Notes under the pieces: generated by a model | Database searches by the model: none | Told to the model about the DNA's origin: nothing | What the model saw: only the letters and a program-made list of their open reading frames with translations | Shown here: positions 1 through 7,922 of the stretch, piece by piece | Layout of the letters: each line of letters opens with the position of its first letter | Position numbering within the stretch: the first letter of the stretch is position 1 | Assembly (NCBI GenBank): GCA_007131945.1 | Contig: SLPP01000275.1 | Coordinates: 1 to 16,878 of the forward strand | DNA: 16,878 nt | Direction: 5' to 3' | Origin: Paracoccaceae bacterium | Lineage (GTDB): Bacteria; Pseudomonadota; Alphaproteobacteria; Rhodobacterales; Rhodobacteraceae | Made by a program: the position numbers and the translations under genes

Positions 1-1
1 C

Positions 2-19
2 GCAGAACTGAAAGGCTGA
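2..19 (+). CDS. nuoM: Probable 3' end of nuoM (partial)
   Basis: Only five codons and a TGA stop (17-19) are visible, reading A-E-L-K-G-stop. The call rests on position: the gene just upstream of nuoN in complex I operons is nuoM, and the stop lies 6 nt before the nuoN start, as expected for a tightly packed nuo operon. The fragment is too short to show homology, and another frame is open through this point, so this is inference. Confidence 0.35.
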   Translation, partial: AELKG

Positions 20-25
20 CCGATC

Positions 26-1465
26 ATGACTTCGCTCGATCTGACGATTGCCCTGCCGGAGATCCTGCTGGCGATCTACGCCATGGCGGCGCTGATGTTC
101 GGGGCCTTCTTCGGCAAGGACCGGGTCGCCGGGATGCTGCTGTGGATGACGGTCGCCGTCTTCCTTCTGCTCGCCGTCATGGTCGGTGCGCTGGCGCCCG
201 AGCCGCGCCCGGTCTTCGGCGGGCTGATGGTCGACGACGCCTTCGCGCGCTTCGCCAAGGTCGCGATCCTCGTCGCGGGCGCCGCGGTCCTGGCGATGGG
301 TCAGGACTACATGTCCCGTCAGGACCTTTTGCGCTTCGAATACCCGGTGCTGGTGGCGCTGGCGACGATCGGCATGATGATCATGGTCTCTGCCGGCGAC
401 CTGATCACGCTCTACCTGGGGCTCGAACTGCAGTCGCTCTCGCTCTACGTGCTCGCCGCCTTTCGCCGCGACAGCGCGCGCTCGACCGAGGCGGGGCTGA
501 AATACTTCATGCTCGGTGCGCTCGCCTCGGGCCTGCTCCTCTACGGCGCCTCGCTGGTCTACGGCTATTCGGGGACGACGCGGCTCGACGGCATCGCCTC
601 GACGATCCAGGACGGCCAGCTCTCGATCGGGCTCCTGATGGGGCTTGCCTTCATGCTGGCGGGGCTCGCCTTCAAGGTCTCGGCCGTGCCCTTCCACATG
701 TGGACGCCCGATGTCTACGAGGGCGCGCCGACCCCGGTCACCGCCTTCTTCGCCACCGCGCCGAAGCTCGCCGCGATGGCGCTGCTGGCGCGGCTCGTCC
801 ATGACGGCTTCGGCGCCGCGCCGGGCGACTGGGCGCAGATCCTCGCCTTCCTCGCCGTCGCCTCGATGTTCGTCGGCGCCATCGCCGCGATCGGGCAGCG
901 CAACATCAAGCGGCTGATGGCCTATTCCTCGATCACGCATATGGGCTTCGCGCTGGTCGGGCTCGCCGCCGGCACCCAGGCCGGCGTGCAGGCGACGATG
1001 CTCTACATGGCGATCTACCTGACGATGAGCGTCGGCGTCTTCGCCTTCATCCTGGCGATGCGACGCGACGGGCGGCCGGTGACGCAGATCGAGGATTTGC
1101 ACATGTTGTCCACGACCCAGCCGCTGCACGCGCTGGCGCTGCTGGTGCTGATGTTCTCGCTCGCCGGCGTGCCGCCGCTCGTCGGCTTCTGGGCGAAGTT
1201 CTCGGTGCTGGCCGCCGCGGTCGGCGCCGGGCTGGTCTGGCTCGCCGTCGCCGGCGTCATCGCCTCGGTGATCGGTGCCTTCTATTACCTGCGCATCGTC
1301 TACTACATGTATTTCGGCGAGGAACGCGAGGCGCTCGACGGCGATGTCGGCACGGTGCAGCGGGTGCTCCTCGGCATCTCGGCCGCGGCAATGGTGCTCG
1401 GCGTCTTCAACCTCTTCGGCGTCGACGGGGCAGCGGCGCTGGCGGCGCAGGCGCTTGTCCGCTAG
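26..1465 (+). CDS. nuoN: NADH-quinone oxidoreductase subunit N
   Basis: This is one of the three antiporter-like membrane subunits of respiratory complex I. It carries part of the proton path in the cytoplasmic membrane. The 479-residue protein is hydrophobic throughout and has the length usual for NuoN. Family landmarks are visible: the glutamate in [11 protein letters not shown] (E134), the lysine in [19 protein letters not shown] (K217), the lysine in ATAPKLAA (K247), and the lysine in GFWAKF (K391). These are the buried charged residues that define the antiporter-like proton channel. The ATG at 26 is preceded by AAAGG (11-15). It follows the likely nuoM stop and is overlapped at its 3' end by birA, so it is probably the last nuo gene of a longer operon entering from the left. 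Confidence 0.96.
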   Translation: MTSLDLTIALPEILLAIYAMAALMFGAFFGKDRVAGMLLWMTVAVFLLLAVMVGALAPEPRPVFGGLMVDDAFARFAKVAILVAGAAVLAMGQDYMSRQDLLRFEYPVLVALATIGMMIMVSAGDLITLYLGLELQSLSLYVLAAFRRDSARSTEAGLKYFMLGALASGLLLYGASLVYGYSGTTRLDGIASTIQDGQLSIGLLMGLAFMLAGLAFKVSAVPFHMWTPDVYEGAPTPVTAFFATAPKLAAMALLARLVHDGFGAAPGDWAQILAFLAVASMFVGAIAAIGQRNIKRLMAYSSITHMGFALVGLAAGTQAGVQATMLYMAIYLTMSVGVFAFILAMRRDGRPVTQIEDLHMLSTTQPLHALALLVLMFSLAGVPPLVGFWAKFSVLAAAVGAGLVWLAVAGVIASVIGAFYYLRIVYYMYFGEEREALDGDVGTVQRVLLGISAAAMVLGVFNLFGVDGAAALAAQALVR

Positions 1466-2198
1466 GCCCGACTGGCCCACGGGCCATTCAAGGCGGGTGC
1501 TGGAGGAAGTCGACAGCACCAATGCCGAGGCCTTGCGGCAGGCAGACGAACTCGACGGCCCGTGCTGGATCCTCGCGCGCCGGCAGACCGCCGGCCGGGG
1601 CCGGCGCGGCCGCGCCTGGGCCGACCCGCCGGGAAATTTCGCCGCCTCGCTGGCGATGCGGCTCGACGAGCCGCCGGCGCGCATGGCGCTTCGTTCCTTC
1701 GTCGCGGCGCTGGCCCTGCGCGACGCGCTGTGCGCGCTGACCGGGCTCGGGGATGCCTTCACGCTGAAATGGCCCAACGACGTGCTGGTCAACGGTGGCA
1801 AGCTCTCCGGCATCCTGCTCGAGACCGGGCCGCAGGGTCTGCTCGTCGTCGGCATCGGCGTGAACCTGCGCGCCGCGCCGCCCGCCGATGCCGAGGCGCT
1901 GTTCTCGCCCGTCGCGCTGCATGCCGAGACCGGGATCACGCTCGATGCCGAGACGCTGCTCGACCACCTCGCGCCCGCCTTCGCCCGCTGGGAGGACCGG
2001 CTGCGCCGCGAGGGCTTCGCGCCCCTGCGCGCGGCCTTCCTTGCCCATGCAGCGCGGCTGGGCGAGCGGATCGAGGCGCGCACGCCCTCCGTCACCCGTG
2101 CCGGCCGGTTCGAGACGATCGACGCATCTGGCGCGCTGGTCCTGGCAACTCGAGAGGGTCACGTGACGGTGCCGGCGGCGGACATCTTCTTTCCCTGA
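1455..2198 (+). CDS. birA: Biotin--[acetyl-CoA-carboxylase] ligase
   Basis: The enzyme activates biotin to biotinyl-5'-AMP and transfers it to the lysine of biotin carboxyl carrier domains. With the TTG start the protein is 247 aa. The biotin/AMP-binding loop GRGRRGRAW lies at residues 47-55, KWPNDV at 105-110 and the conserved lysine in [10 protein letters not shown] at 116. VDSTN at 19-23 opens the catalytic domain. There is no N-terminal winged-helix domain, so this is a ligase only and not a biotin-operon repressor. The start is not certain. TTG at 1455 gives an 11-nt overlap with nuoN and keeps a plausible segment before VDSTN. A GTG at 1497 is the next in-frame choice. Ribosome-binding signals are weak for both, and translational coupling to nuoN is likely. 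The gene is followed by coaX after 12 nt. Confidence 0.92.
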   Translation: MSARPDWPTGHSRRVLEEVDSTNAEALRQADELDGPCWILARRQTAGRGRRGRAWADPPGNFAASLAMRLDEPPARMALRSFVAALALRDALCALTGLGDAFTLKWPNDVLVNGGKLSGILLETGPQGLLVVGIGVNLRAAPPADAEALFSPVALHAETGITLDAETLLDHLAPAFARWEDRLRREGFAPLRAAFLAHAARLGERIEARTPSVTRAGRFETIDASGALVLATREGHVTVPAADIFFP

Positions 2199-2210
2199 CG
2201 GAGCCTGCCC

Positions 2211-2984
2211 ATGCTTCTCTGCATCGATTGCGGCAACACCAACACCGTCTTCTCGATCTGGGACGGGGAGCGATTCATCGCCACCTGGCGCGCCTCGACC
2301 GAGCATCAGCGCACCGCGGACCAGTATTTCGTCTGGCTCTCGACGCTGATGACCCTGCAGAAGATCGAGGCGCGGATCACCGAGGTGATCATCTCCACGA
2401 CCGTTCCGCGGGTGGTCTTCAACCTCCGCGTCCTGTGCAACCGCTATTTCGACTGCCGGCCGCTGGTCGTCGGCAAGCCCGAATGCCGCCTGCCGGTCGA
2501 GCCGCGCGTCGATCCCGGCACCCGCGTCGGCCCCGACCGGCTGGTCAACGCGGTCGCCGGCTTCGACCTCTTCGGCGGCGACCTGATCGTGGTCGATTTC
2601 GGCACCGCGACCACCTTCGACGTCGTCGATATCGACGGCGCCTATATCGGCGGGGTGATCGCGCCCGGCGTCAATCTCAGCCTCGAGGCGCTGCACATGG
2701 CCGCCGCGGCGCTGCCGCATGTCGATGTCGCCCGACCCGACCGGGTGATCGGCAAGAACACCGTCGAATGCATGCAGGCGGGCGTTTTCTGGGGTTACGT
2801 CGGGCTCGTGAACGGGATATGCGAGCGCATCAGGGCCGAGCACGGGCGCCCCATGCGGGTGATCGGCACCGGGGGCCTCGCGCCCCTGTTCGCCTCGGGC
2901 GAGGCGCTGTTTGACCACATCCGCGAGGACCTGACGATGCACGGGCTCAGGATCATCCACGATTACAACAGGACGAGTGCATGA
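2211..2984 (+). CDS. coaX: Type III pantothenate kinase
   Basis: CoaX phosphorylates pantothenate, the first step of coenzyme A synthesis, using the ATP-dependent acetate/sugar kinase fold. The 257-aa protein has the normal length. Signature elements seen are DCGNTN near the N-terminus (residues 6-11, phosphate-binding loop), GPDR (107-110, with the catalytic-type aspartate D109), DFGTATTFD (129-137) and GTGGLAPL (219-226, second nucleotide loop). The ATG at 2211 has GGAG at 2200-2203 with 7-nt spacing. The stop overlaps the start of rnj in an ATGA junction. The neighbouring biotin ligase makes this a small cofactor stretch inside a housekeeping operon. CoaX differs from the PanK/CoaA type and is typically feedback-insensitive, a family property not visible here. 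Confidence 0.96.
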   Translation: MLLCIDCGNTNTVFSIWDGERFIATWRASTEHQRTADQYFVWLSTLMTLQKIEARITEVIISTTVPRVVFNLRVLCNRYFDCRPLVVGKPECRLPVEPRVDPGTRVGPDRLVNAVAGFDLFGGDLIVVDFGTATTFDVVDIDGAYIGGVIAPGVNLSLEALHMAAAALPHVDVARPDRVIGKNTVECMQAGVFWGYVGLVNGICERIRAEHGRPMRVIGTGGLAPLFASGEALFDHIREDLTMHGLRIIHDYNRTSA

Positions 2985-4648
2985 CGGCCGATCGACTGAT
3001 CTATCTGCCCCTCGGCGGGGCCGGCGAGGTGGGCATGAACGCCTATGTCTATGGCTATGGACCGCGCGGCAAGGAACGTCTTATCCTCGTCGATCTCGGG
3101 GTCACCTTCCCCGACATGGACGGCTCGCCGGGCGTCGACCTGATCCTGCCGGACATCGCCTGGCTCGAGGAACGCCGCGACCGGCTCGAGGCGGTCTTCG
3201 TCACCCACGCGCACGAGGATCACGTCACCGCGCTGGGGCAGCTCTGGAACCGGCTCAAGGTGCCGGTGCATGCGCGCAACTTCACCGCGCGGATCGCGCA
3301 GAAGAAGATGATGGAGGGCGGCCAGCCCGTCGATCCGGTGAAGATCGCCAAGCCGCGCGAGCCGATCGAGGCCGGGCCCTTCACCGTGCAGTTCCTGCCG
3401 ATCTCGCATTCGCTGCCCGAGGCCTCGGCGCTCCTGATCGAGACGCCGGCGGGCCGCGTCCTGCATACCGGGGATTTCAAGATCGACCTCGCCCCCGGCG
3501 TCGGCGAACCCTTCGACGAGAAGCTCTACAGCGCGACCGGCGATCTGGGCATCAAGGCGCTGGTCTGCGACTCGACGAATATCTTCAACGCCCATCCGGG
3601 CCGATCGGAGAGCAGCCTCCACGAACCCCTGCAGCGGCTCTTCACCGAGGCGCCGGGACTTGTGGTGGCCACCACCTTCGCCTCCAACGTCGCGCGGTTG
3701 CGCTCCATGGCGCAGGCGGCGCGAGCCGCCGGCCGCTCGATCTGCCTGATGGGCCGGGCGATGCACAACATGGTGCGCACCGCGACCGAAGCGGGGCTCC
3801 TGCACGACTTCCCGCCGACCGTGACGCCCGAGGAAGCCGGCGACATTGCGCGCGAAAGCCTGATGATCATCGCCACCGGCAGCCAGGGCGAGCGGCGCGC
3901 CGCCTCGGCGCAGCTCGCCCGCGGCACCTATATGGGGATCGACCTGCAGGAGGGCGACACCTTCCTCTTCTCCTCGATGACCATTCCCGGCAACGAGCGG
4001 GCGGTCCTGCGCGTGGTCAACGACCTCTCCGAACGCGGCGTCGATGTCGTCGACGCCACGGGCGGCCTCTATCACGTCTCGGGCCATGCCAACCGGCCGG
4101 ATCTCGAACGGATGCACGACCTCGTCCGCCCACGGATGGTGATCCCGATGCATGGCGAGCATCGACACCTGCGCCAGCACGCCAAGCTTGCCGCGGCGCG
4201 CGGCTTCGCCTCGGCGATCGCGCCGAACGGCACGATGCTGGACCTGACCGGCGATGCGCCAGTCGTCGCCGAATATGTCGAGACCGGGCGGCTCTATCTC
4301 GACGGGACGGCGATCTACGGCGCGCTGGACGGGGTGGTACGCGAACGTATCAAGCTCGCGCTCAACGGTCATGTCATGGTCTCGCTGCTTCTCGACGAGG
4401 ACGACCAGCCGATGGGCGAGGCCTGGGCAGATTGCCAGGGCCTGGCGCCGAAAGGCCCCGGCCGGCGCCCGCTTTCCGAGATCGTCGAGGACGAGCTTGC
4501 CGACGTGATCGAGCGTTTCGACCGCAAGATCCTGCGCGACGACGACCGGCTGAGCGAGGCGCTGCGGCGCGCGGTGCGGACCTGCTGCCTCGACGCGATC
4601 GGCAAGAAGCCCGAGGTCACCGTCGTCGTCAGCCGCCTCGCCGAGTAG
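2981..4648 (+). CDS. rnj: Ribonuclease J
   Basis: RNase J is a metallo-beta-lactamase/beta-CASP nuclease with 5'-exonuclease and endonuclease activity in RNA maturation and decay. The 555-aa protein shows the zinc-ligand motifs in order: HAHEDH (76-81), H143 in ISHSLPE, D165 in HTGDFK, then the beta-CASP part with CDSTN (196-200), SGHA (367-370) and PMHGEHRH (389-396, containing H391). A C-terminal domain of about 100 residues follows. Many alphaproteobacteria carry RNase J alongside RNase E. The ATG at 2981 overlaps the coaX stop (ATGA), indicating coupled translation. The N-terminus (LIYLPLGGAGEVGMN) is the usual family start. A 74-nt gap separates it from the next gene. Confidence 0.96.
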   Translation: MTADRLIYLPLGGAGEVGMNAYVYGYGPRGKERLILVDLGVTFPDMDGSPGVDLILPDIAWLEERRDRLEAVFVTHAHEDHVTALGQLWNRLKVPVHARNFTARIAQKKMMEGGQPVDPVKIAKPREPIEAGPFTVQFLPISHSLPEASALLIETPAGRVLHTGDFKIDLAPGVGEPFDEKLYSATGDLGIKALVCDSTNIFNAHPGRSESSLHEPLQRLFTEAPGLVVATTFASNVARLRSMAQAARAAGRSICLMGRAMHNMVRTATEAGLLHDFPPTVTPEEAGDIARESLMIIATGSQGERRAASAQLARGTYMGIDLQEGDTFLFSSMTIPGNERAVLRVVNDLSERGVDVVDATGGLYHVSGHANRPDLERMHDLVRPRMVIPMHGEHRHLRQHAKLAAARGFASAIAPNGTMLDLTGDAPVVAEYVETGRLYLDGTAIYGALDGVVRERIKLALNGHVMVSLLLDEDDQPMGEAWADCQGLAPKGPGRRPLSEIVEDELADVIERFDRKILRDDDRLSEALRRAVRTCCLDAIGKKPEVTVVVSRLAE

Positions 4649-4722
4649 CGCCGGGGCGCGGCGACGGCAAGCTTTCGTTAAGCAGGCCCTGCGATGCTGC
4701 GCCAAAGGCAGGACCGGCGCGG

Positions 4723-5736
4723 ATGGATCACAGTCAGGGCAATCCCGTTCTCAGGCGCAAGCTCGGCCGGCGTGCGCCGGCCGCGGCGGTTGCCGGGCAG
4801 GTCGGGGCGCGGCATCTCTCGCGTGCGCTCGCCCGCGCGACCAGCTCCATTCCGGGCCTGGTCGGCAGTTGCGGCGAGCCGGCGCGGCGTATCGCCGCCG
4901 TCGCCGAGCTTCTCGACCTCGTCGACGCCGAGGCCTTCGTCGCGCTGATCGCCGATCCCTCCGGGGCCGTGGGGCTCGCGGTCTTCGACCCGGTCAGCAC
5001 CGTGGCGCTGATCGAGGCGATGACCATCGGCCGTCTGTCGCGCAAACCGCCGCCTCAGCGGCGGGCGACCCAGACCGACGCGCTGCTGCTGCGCGACGTG
5101 ATCGACGCCGCGCTCGAGGAATACGATCGCCATGCCGGCGCCGATCCCGATCACCGTTCGGGTTTCCGTTTCCAGCGCTTTCCCGTCGATTACCGGCTGC
5201 TCGACCTGTTGCTCGAGGCGCGGCGTTTCGATCTGATCCTGCAGCCACTCGCGCTGCTCGACGAGGATGCGAGGCGCGACGGGCAGTTCCTGCTCGCTCT
5301 GCCGCAGACCTTGCCCTCCGCATCGACGGAGGCGGCGGACGCGCCAGCGGCGGAGCGACACGCGGCGCCGGGTGCGCGCGGCGATGCATGGGCCCGGGCG
5401 CTCGAGGCACAGGTTATGGCCGCGCCAACCGAGCTGAGCGCGGTGCTTGGCCGCGTCACGCTGCCGCTTTCCGAGGTGATGGGCCTCAGCGTCGGCAATA
5501 GGCTGAATCTGCCGCTCGCCAAGCTCGAGGAGGTGGAGATCGAGGCGCTTGACGGGCAGGTTCTGGGTCAGGGGCGTCTGGGCCAGTATCGCGCGATGCG
5601 CGCCGTCCGACTGATTGCCGCGGGTCACGGAAACGCCAGCGCCGTCCCCGACTTCGAGGATCACGGCGTCACACGTCCGTCTGCGGCCCCTCCGGCAGAG
5701 CCCGTGCCGGGCGCGGCCGCCTCCGACCCGGAGTGA
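4723..5736 (+). CDS. FliM/FliN-family protein (C-terminal SpoA domain)
   Basis: A 337-aa protein whose last third matches the SpoA fold of flagellar motor switch and type III secretion C-ring proteins. Residues 226-298 contain ELSAVLGRVTLPLSEVMGL, NRLNLPL, a short VEIEALDG strand and a final AVRLI strand. Residues about 65-180 (GLAVFDPVSTVALIEAMT, TDALLLRDVIDAALEEY, FPVDYRLLDLLLEA) resemble the CheC-like middle domain of FliM. The FliM N-terminal CheY-binding motif (LSQxEIDAL type) is not seen. The N-terminus is instead basic (VLRRKLGRR), and an Ala/Pro/Glu-rich tail follows SpoA. The ATG at 4723 has AGGA at 4710-4713. No flagellar or secretion gene lies nearby. It could be a relocated fliM for the organism's flagellum or a C-ring-like protein with another job. 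The family is clear; the role is inference. Confidence 0.8.
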   Translation: MDHSQGNPVLRRKLGRRAPAAAVAGQVGARHLSRALARATSSIPGLVGSCGEPARRIAAVAELLDLVDAEAFVALIADPSGAVGLAVFDPVSTVALIEAMTIGRLSRKPPPQRRATQTDALLLRDVIDAALEEYDRHAGADPDHRSGFRFQRFPVDYRLLDLLLEARRFDLILQPLALLDEDARRDGQFLLALPQTLPSASTEAADAPAAERHAAPGARGDAWARALEAQVMAAPTELSAVLGRVTLPLSEVMGLSVGNRLNLPLAKLEEVEIEALDGQVLGQGRLGQYRAMRAVRLIAAGHGNASAVPDFEDHGVTRPSAAPPAEPVPGAAASDPE

Positions 5737-5762
5737 ACTGGACGTCGCCCGTGCCGTCGGTG

Positions 5763-6341
5763 TTACTTGACCGCCTTCGCCTCGGTGGGAGCCTTCTGCA
5801 TCGGGGCCGGCTGCGGCTGTGCTGGACGCGGTGGTGCAGAACTCTGCCCCTGGACCGGCGCGTTGGCGGCGGCCTCGTGCTGGCGGGCGGGTTGGCCGGA
5901 GGTCAACGGATCGTCCTGTCGCTGCACGGAACCTTCGAAATGCGCACCCGATTCGATGGCGATGGTCTTGTGGATGATGTCGCCCTCGACCCGTGCCGTC
6001 GAGGTCAGCCGCACCTTCAGCCCGCGCACGCGGCCGATCACGCGGCCGTTGATGACGATATCGTCGGCCACGATTTCGCCCCGGATGGTCGCGGATTCAC
6101 CCACCGTGAGCAGATGCGCGCGGATGTCGCCATCGACGACGCCCTCGATCACGACGTCGCCGGTGGTGCGCAGGTTGCCGGTCACCGTCAGGTCGGACGA
6201 CAGGACCGAGGCAGCCGGCTTCGTCTTGCCCGCCGAGCCGAGATCCATCCCCGAGCGGCCCAACGGGGGCGCCGCGGCTTCGGCCGGGCGCGCGGTGTCT
6301 GCCTTCGGCCCCTGTTCGTTGATGCGGCTCTTAGAAAACAT
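5763..6341 (-). CDS. Bactofilin (polymer-forming cytoskeletal protein)
   Basis: Bactofilins self-assemble into nucleotide-free filaments at the membrane and organise cell-wall enzymes or polar structures. The 192-aa protein has a disordered N-terminal tail (1-45), a beta-helical bactofilin core (about 46-140) and a Pro/Gln/Ala-rich tail (about 141-192). The core is made of short repeats with regular glycine and hydrophobic spacing: SDLTVTGNL, GDVVIEGVVDGDI, LTVGESATIRGEI, VINGRVIGRV and STARVEGDI. The ATG at 6341 lies inside the end of the M23 peptidase gene (11-nt overlap), so the two are probably translated together. The gene converges with the FliM-like gene, 26 bp between stops. The peptidase partner suggests a role in local peptidoglycan remodelling, shown for bactofilin/LytM pairs in other alphaproteobacteria and inferred here. 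Confidence 0.93.
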   Translation of the reverse strand: MFSKSRINEQGPKADTARPAEAAAPPLGRSGMDLGSAGKTKPAASVLSSDLTVTGNLRTTGDVVIEGVVDGDIRAHLLTVGESATIRGEIVADDIVINGRVIGRVRGLKVRLTSTARVEGDIIHKTIAIESGAHFEGSVQRQDDPLTSGQPARQHEAAANAPVQGQSSAPPRPAQPQPAPMQKAPTEAKAVK

Positions 6342-7668
6342 TTTGCGCGGCCCTTATGTAGCTCATCGGGTTGATTGGCCGGCCGCCGATCCGGATCTCG
6401 TAGTGAAGATGCACGCCGGTAGACCGCCCCGTCGTCCCCATACCACCTAAGCGATCCCCGCGCGAGACCCTTTGCCCCACATTCACGTCAATCGTGTGCA
6501 GATGCGCGTAGTAGGTCTCGATGCCGAAATCGTGCTGCACGATCACGAGGTTGCCGTATCCACCCCGCCGCCCGGCAAAGCTCACGCGGCCGGCACCGGT
6601 GGACAGGATCGGAGTGCCGCGCGGCCCGGCCCAGTCGACGCCGTTGTGCTGGCGCGGCCGCCCGGTCCGCGGATCGCGGCGATTGCCGAAGCCCGAGGTC
6701 ATCCGCACGCCCGAGCCTACGGGCATGGCGAAGGGCGTGCGTTGCGCGGCAATGCGGAAGGTGTTGATCTCCTCCAGCGCGCCGAGGACGGAGTTGGCGC
6801 GCGCCTCGTCGCTGTCGGGATCGAGCAACGAGCCCGAGGTCGAGATCGCGATCGGCGTCAGCGCCGCGGTGCGTGTCTGGTGGCCCGCGCGAACCTGCTG
6901 CAGGATACGCTCGGGCGGCAGGCCGGCATTGCGGAACATCCGCTCGAGCGGGGTTATCGCCTGCTCCACCGCTTCCTCGAGTTGGCTGAAGATGCGGTGA
7001 TTGCGGTCCTGGATCAGCCGGTATTCCAGCGCCAGGTGCTGCGCCTGCAGATGCGCGGTCTCGGCCATGACGCTCATCGTCTCGCGCTCATGCGCCGTAT
7101 CGGCAAGCGCAGCCATCAGGAAATCGAGCGTCTGCTCGAACTCCTTGAGCCGCGCAGCGGCGACGCGCAGATCGGCATCGGCATCGTCGCGCTGGTATTC
7201 GACGAGCTGGGCGCGCGCCAGGTCGCGTTCGCGCGTGCGCTCGCGCAGGCTGCGCTGCACCGCCTCGATCCCCGATTCCAGCTCGGCCCTCTGGCGCTCC
7301 GAGGCGAGAAGCATCGCCTGCATCACGGCGACGCGGTCCATTGCTTCGGCGTAGCGGTCATGCGCGGCCTGCGCCTCGACCGCGCGGCGGTCGCGCTCGG
7401 CGGCCATCTCGGCAAGGCGTGTCTCGAAATGCTGCCGCTCGCGCGCCACCTGTTCGCGCGCAGATTGCGCGCCCAGAGCGTTGAAGGCGATGATCGAGGT
7501 GGCCACCAGCGTCCACAGGAAGAAGGCGCCAGCGCCAACCAGGATCCCGGCCTGCGCCACGGGACGCAAGCGGACGAAACGCGTGCCGAAATCGGAGCGC
7601 AGGAAAAGGCGTTTCTCGGGCAGGTGACGGTCAAGAGCCGCGTTCAGGCGATCGACGTGGTGTCTCAA
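6331..7668 (-). CDS. M23-family (LytM) membrane-anchored peptidase
   Basis: A probable peptidoglycan endopeptidase or LytM-type regulator acting in the periplasm. With a TTG start at 7668 the protein is 445 aa: a short cytoplasmic segment rich in Arg (1-37), one membrane helix (about 38-62), a long coiled coil (about 67-235) and a C-terminal M23 domain (about 315-440). The zinc site looks intact: HNGVD (H341, D345), YAHL (H389) and HLHYE (H420, H422), so it should be catalytically active. The TTG is preferred because AGGA lies 6 nt upstream and the resulting N-terminus leads directly into LPEKRLFLRSD. The alternative ATG at 7719 adds 17 residues and has no well-spaced ribosome site. The last 11 nt overlap the bactofilin gene, indicating a functional pair. 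Confidence 0.9.
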   Translation of the reverse strand: MRHHVDRLNAALDRHLPEKRLFLRSDFGTRFVRLRPVAQAGILVGAGAFFLWTLVATSIIAFNALGAQSAREQVARERQHFETRLAEMAAERDRRAVEAQAAHDRYAEAMDRVAVMQAMLLASERQRAELESGIEAVQRSLRERTRERDLARAQLVEYQRDDADADLRVAAARLKEFEQTLDFLMAALADTAHERETMSVMAETAHLQAQHLALEYRLIQDRNHRIFSQLEEAVEQAITPLERMFRNAGLPPERILQQVRAGHQTRTAALTPIAISTSGSLLDPDSDEARANSVLGALEEINTFRIAAQRTPFAMPVGSGVRMTSGFGNRRDPRTGRPRQHNGVDWAGPRGTPILSTGAGRVSFAGRRGGYGNLVIVQHDFGIETYYAHLHTIDVNVGQRVSRGDRLGGMGTTGRSTGVHLHYEIRIGGRPINPMSYIRAAQNVF

Positions 7669-7674
7669 GGGGCG

Positions 7675-7678
7675 TCCT
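7675..7678 (-). promoter_or_regulatory. Shine-Dalgarno supporting the TTG start of the M23 gene
   Basis: On the minus strand AGGA is followed by six bases and then TTG (7668-7666). The upstream ATG at 7719 is directly abutted by ACAGG with no usable spacing. This site is the reason for the shorter M23 reading frame. Confidence 0.5.
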
Positions 7679-7719
7679 GCACGTTGTTGCCGTTCCGGGA
7701 CTTGAACCCGCGCCCGCAT

Positions 7720-7922
7720 CCTGTCGGTGCGTCGTCGCGACTGGCTGCCCCTGTTCTTGTCTTCCCCTTAGCGGCGCGCCATTGCCGCTGCAACCGTTTT
7801 GGCGCCGGGGATCGGCTGGCCCGGGCGGCGAGAATGGATATAAGCGGGAAACCGCCGATTTTCGCTGTATCTGGGCACGTTTGGCGCGGCCGACGCCAGA
7901 TGTGGAGGGTGCCCGGATGGGT
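7720..7922. other. Intergenic region between mogA and the M23 gene
   Basis: About 200 bp (250 bp if the TTG start of M23 is correct) with no convincing coding frame on either strand. It holds a nested inverted repeat next to the mogA stop and should contain the promoter for the M23/bactofilin pair on the minus strand. A minus-strand TTGCAG with TAAGGG 17 nt downstream, and a TATATC further upstream, are the only promoter-like words seen. Neither pair is close enough to consensus to call. The region also marks the change from housekeeping genes to the nitrate-respiration block. Confidence 0.5.
7873..7914 (-). terminator. Nested inverted repeat after mogA, possible transcript end
   Basis: GGGCAC (7873-7878) pairs with GTGCCC (7909-7914). 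Inside it, TGGCG (7882-7886) pairs with CGCCA (7894-7898), giving a two-tier hairpin starting 8 nt beyond the mogA stop. No T-rich tract follows on the minus strand, so it is not a classical intrinsic terminator. It may act with Rho or protect the 3' end of the operon transcript. Confidence 0.35.

Noticed and set aside
1488..2960. Long open frame (490 codons) antisense to birA and coaX
   Set aside because: Its product is low-complexity and rich in Asp, Arg and Gly, typical of frames opposite GC-rich genes. It opposes two well-recognised enzymes.
2963..4705. Long open frame (580 codons) antisense to rnj
   Set aside because: It has no recognisable domain and mirrors the RNase J reading frame; it is an artefact of high GC codon use.
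4649..4722. Possible terminator or CtrA-type site between rnj and the FliM-like gene
   Set aside because: Only a single TTAA is present without its spaced partner, and no convincing stem plus T tract was found.
7683..7716. On the minus strand GGGTTCAAGTCCC looks like a tRNA T-arm
   Set aside because: No matching acceptor stem, D-arm, anticodon arm or CCA end can be found upstream or downstream. The stretch lies just ahead of or within the start of the M23 gene.
7833..7866. GCGG-GAAA-CCGC mini-hairpin and flanking AGCG/CGCT pairing
   Set aside because: It is short, partly dependent on G-U pairs that only work in a plus-strand transcript, and no plus-strand gene uses it.
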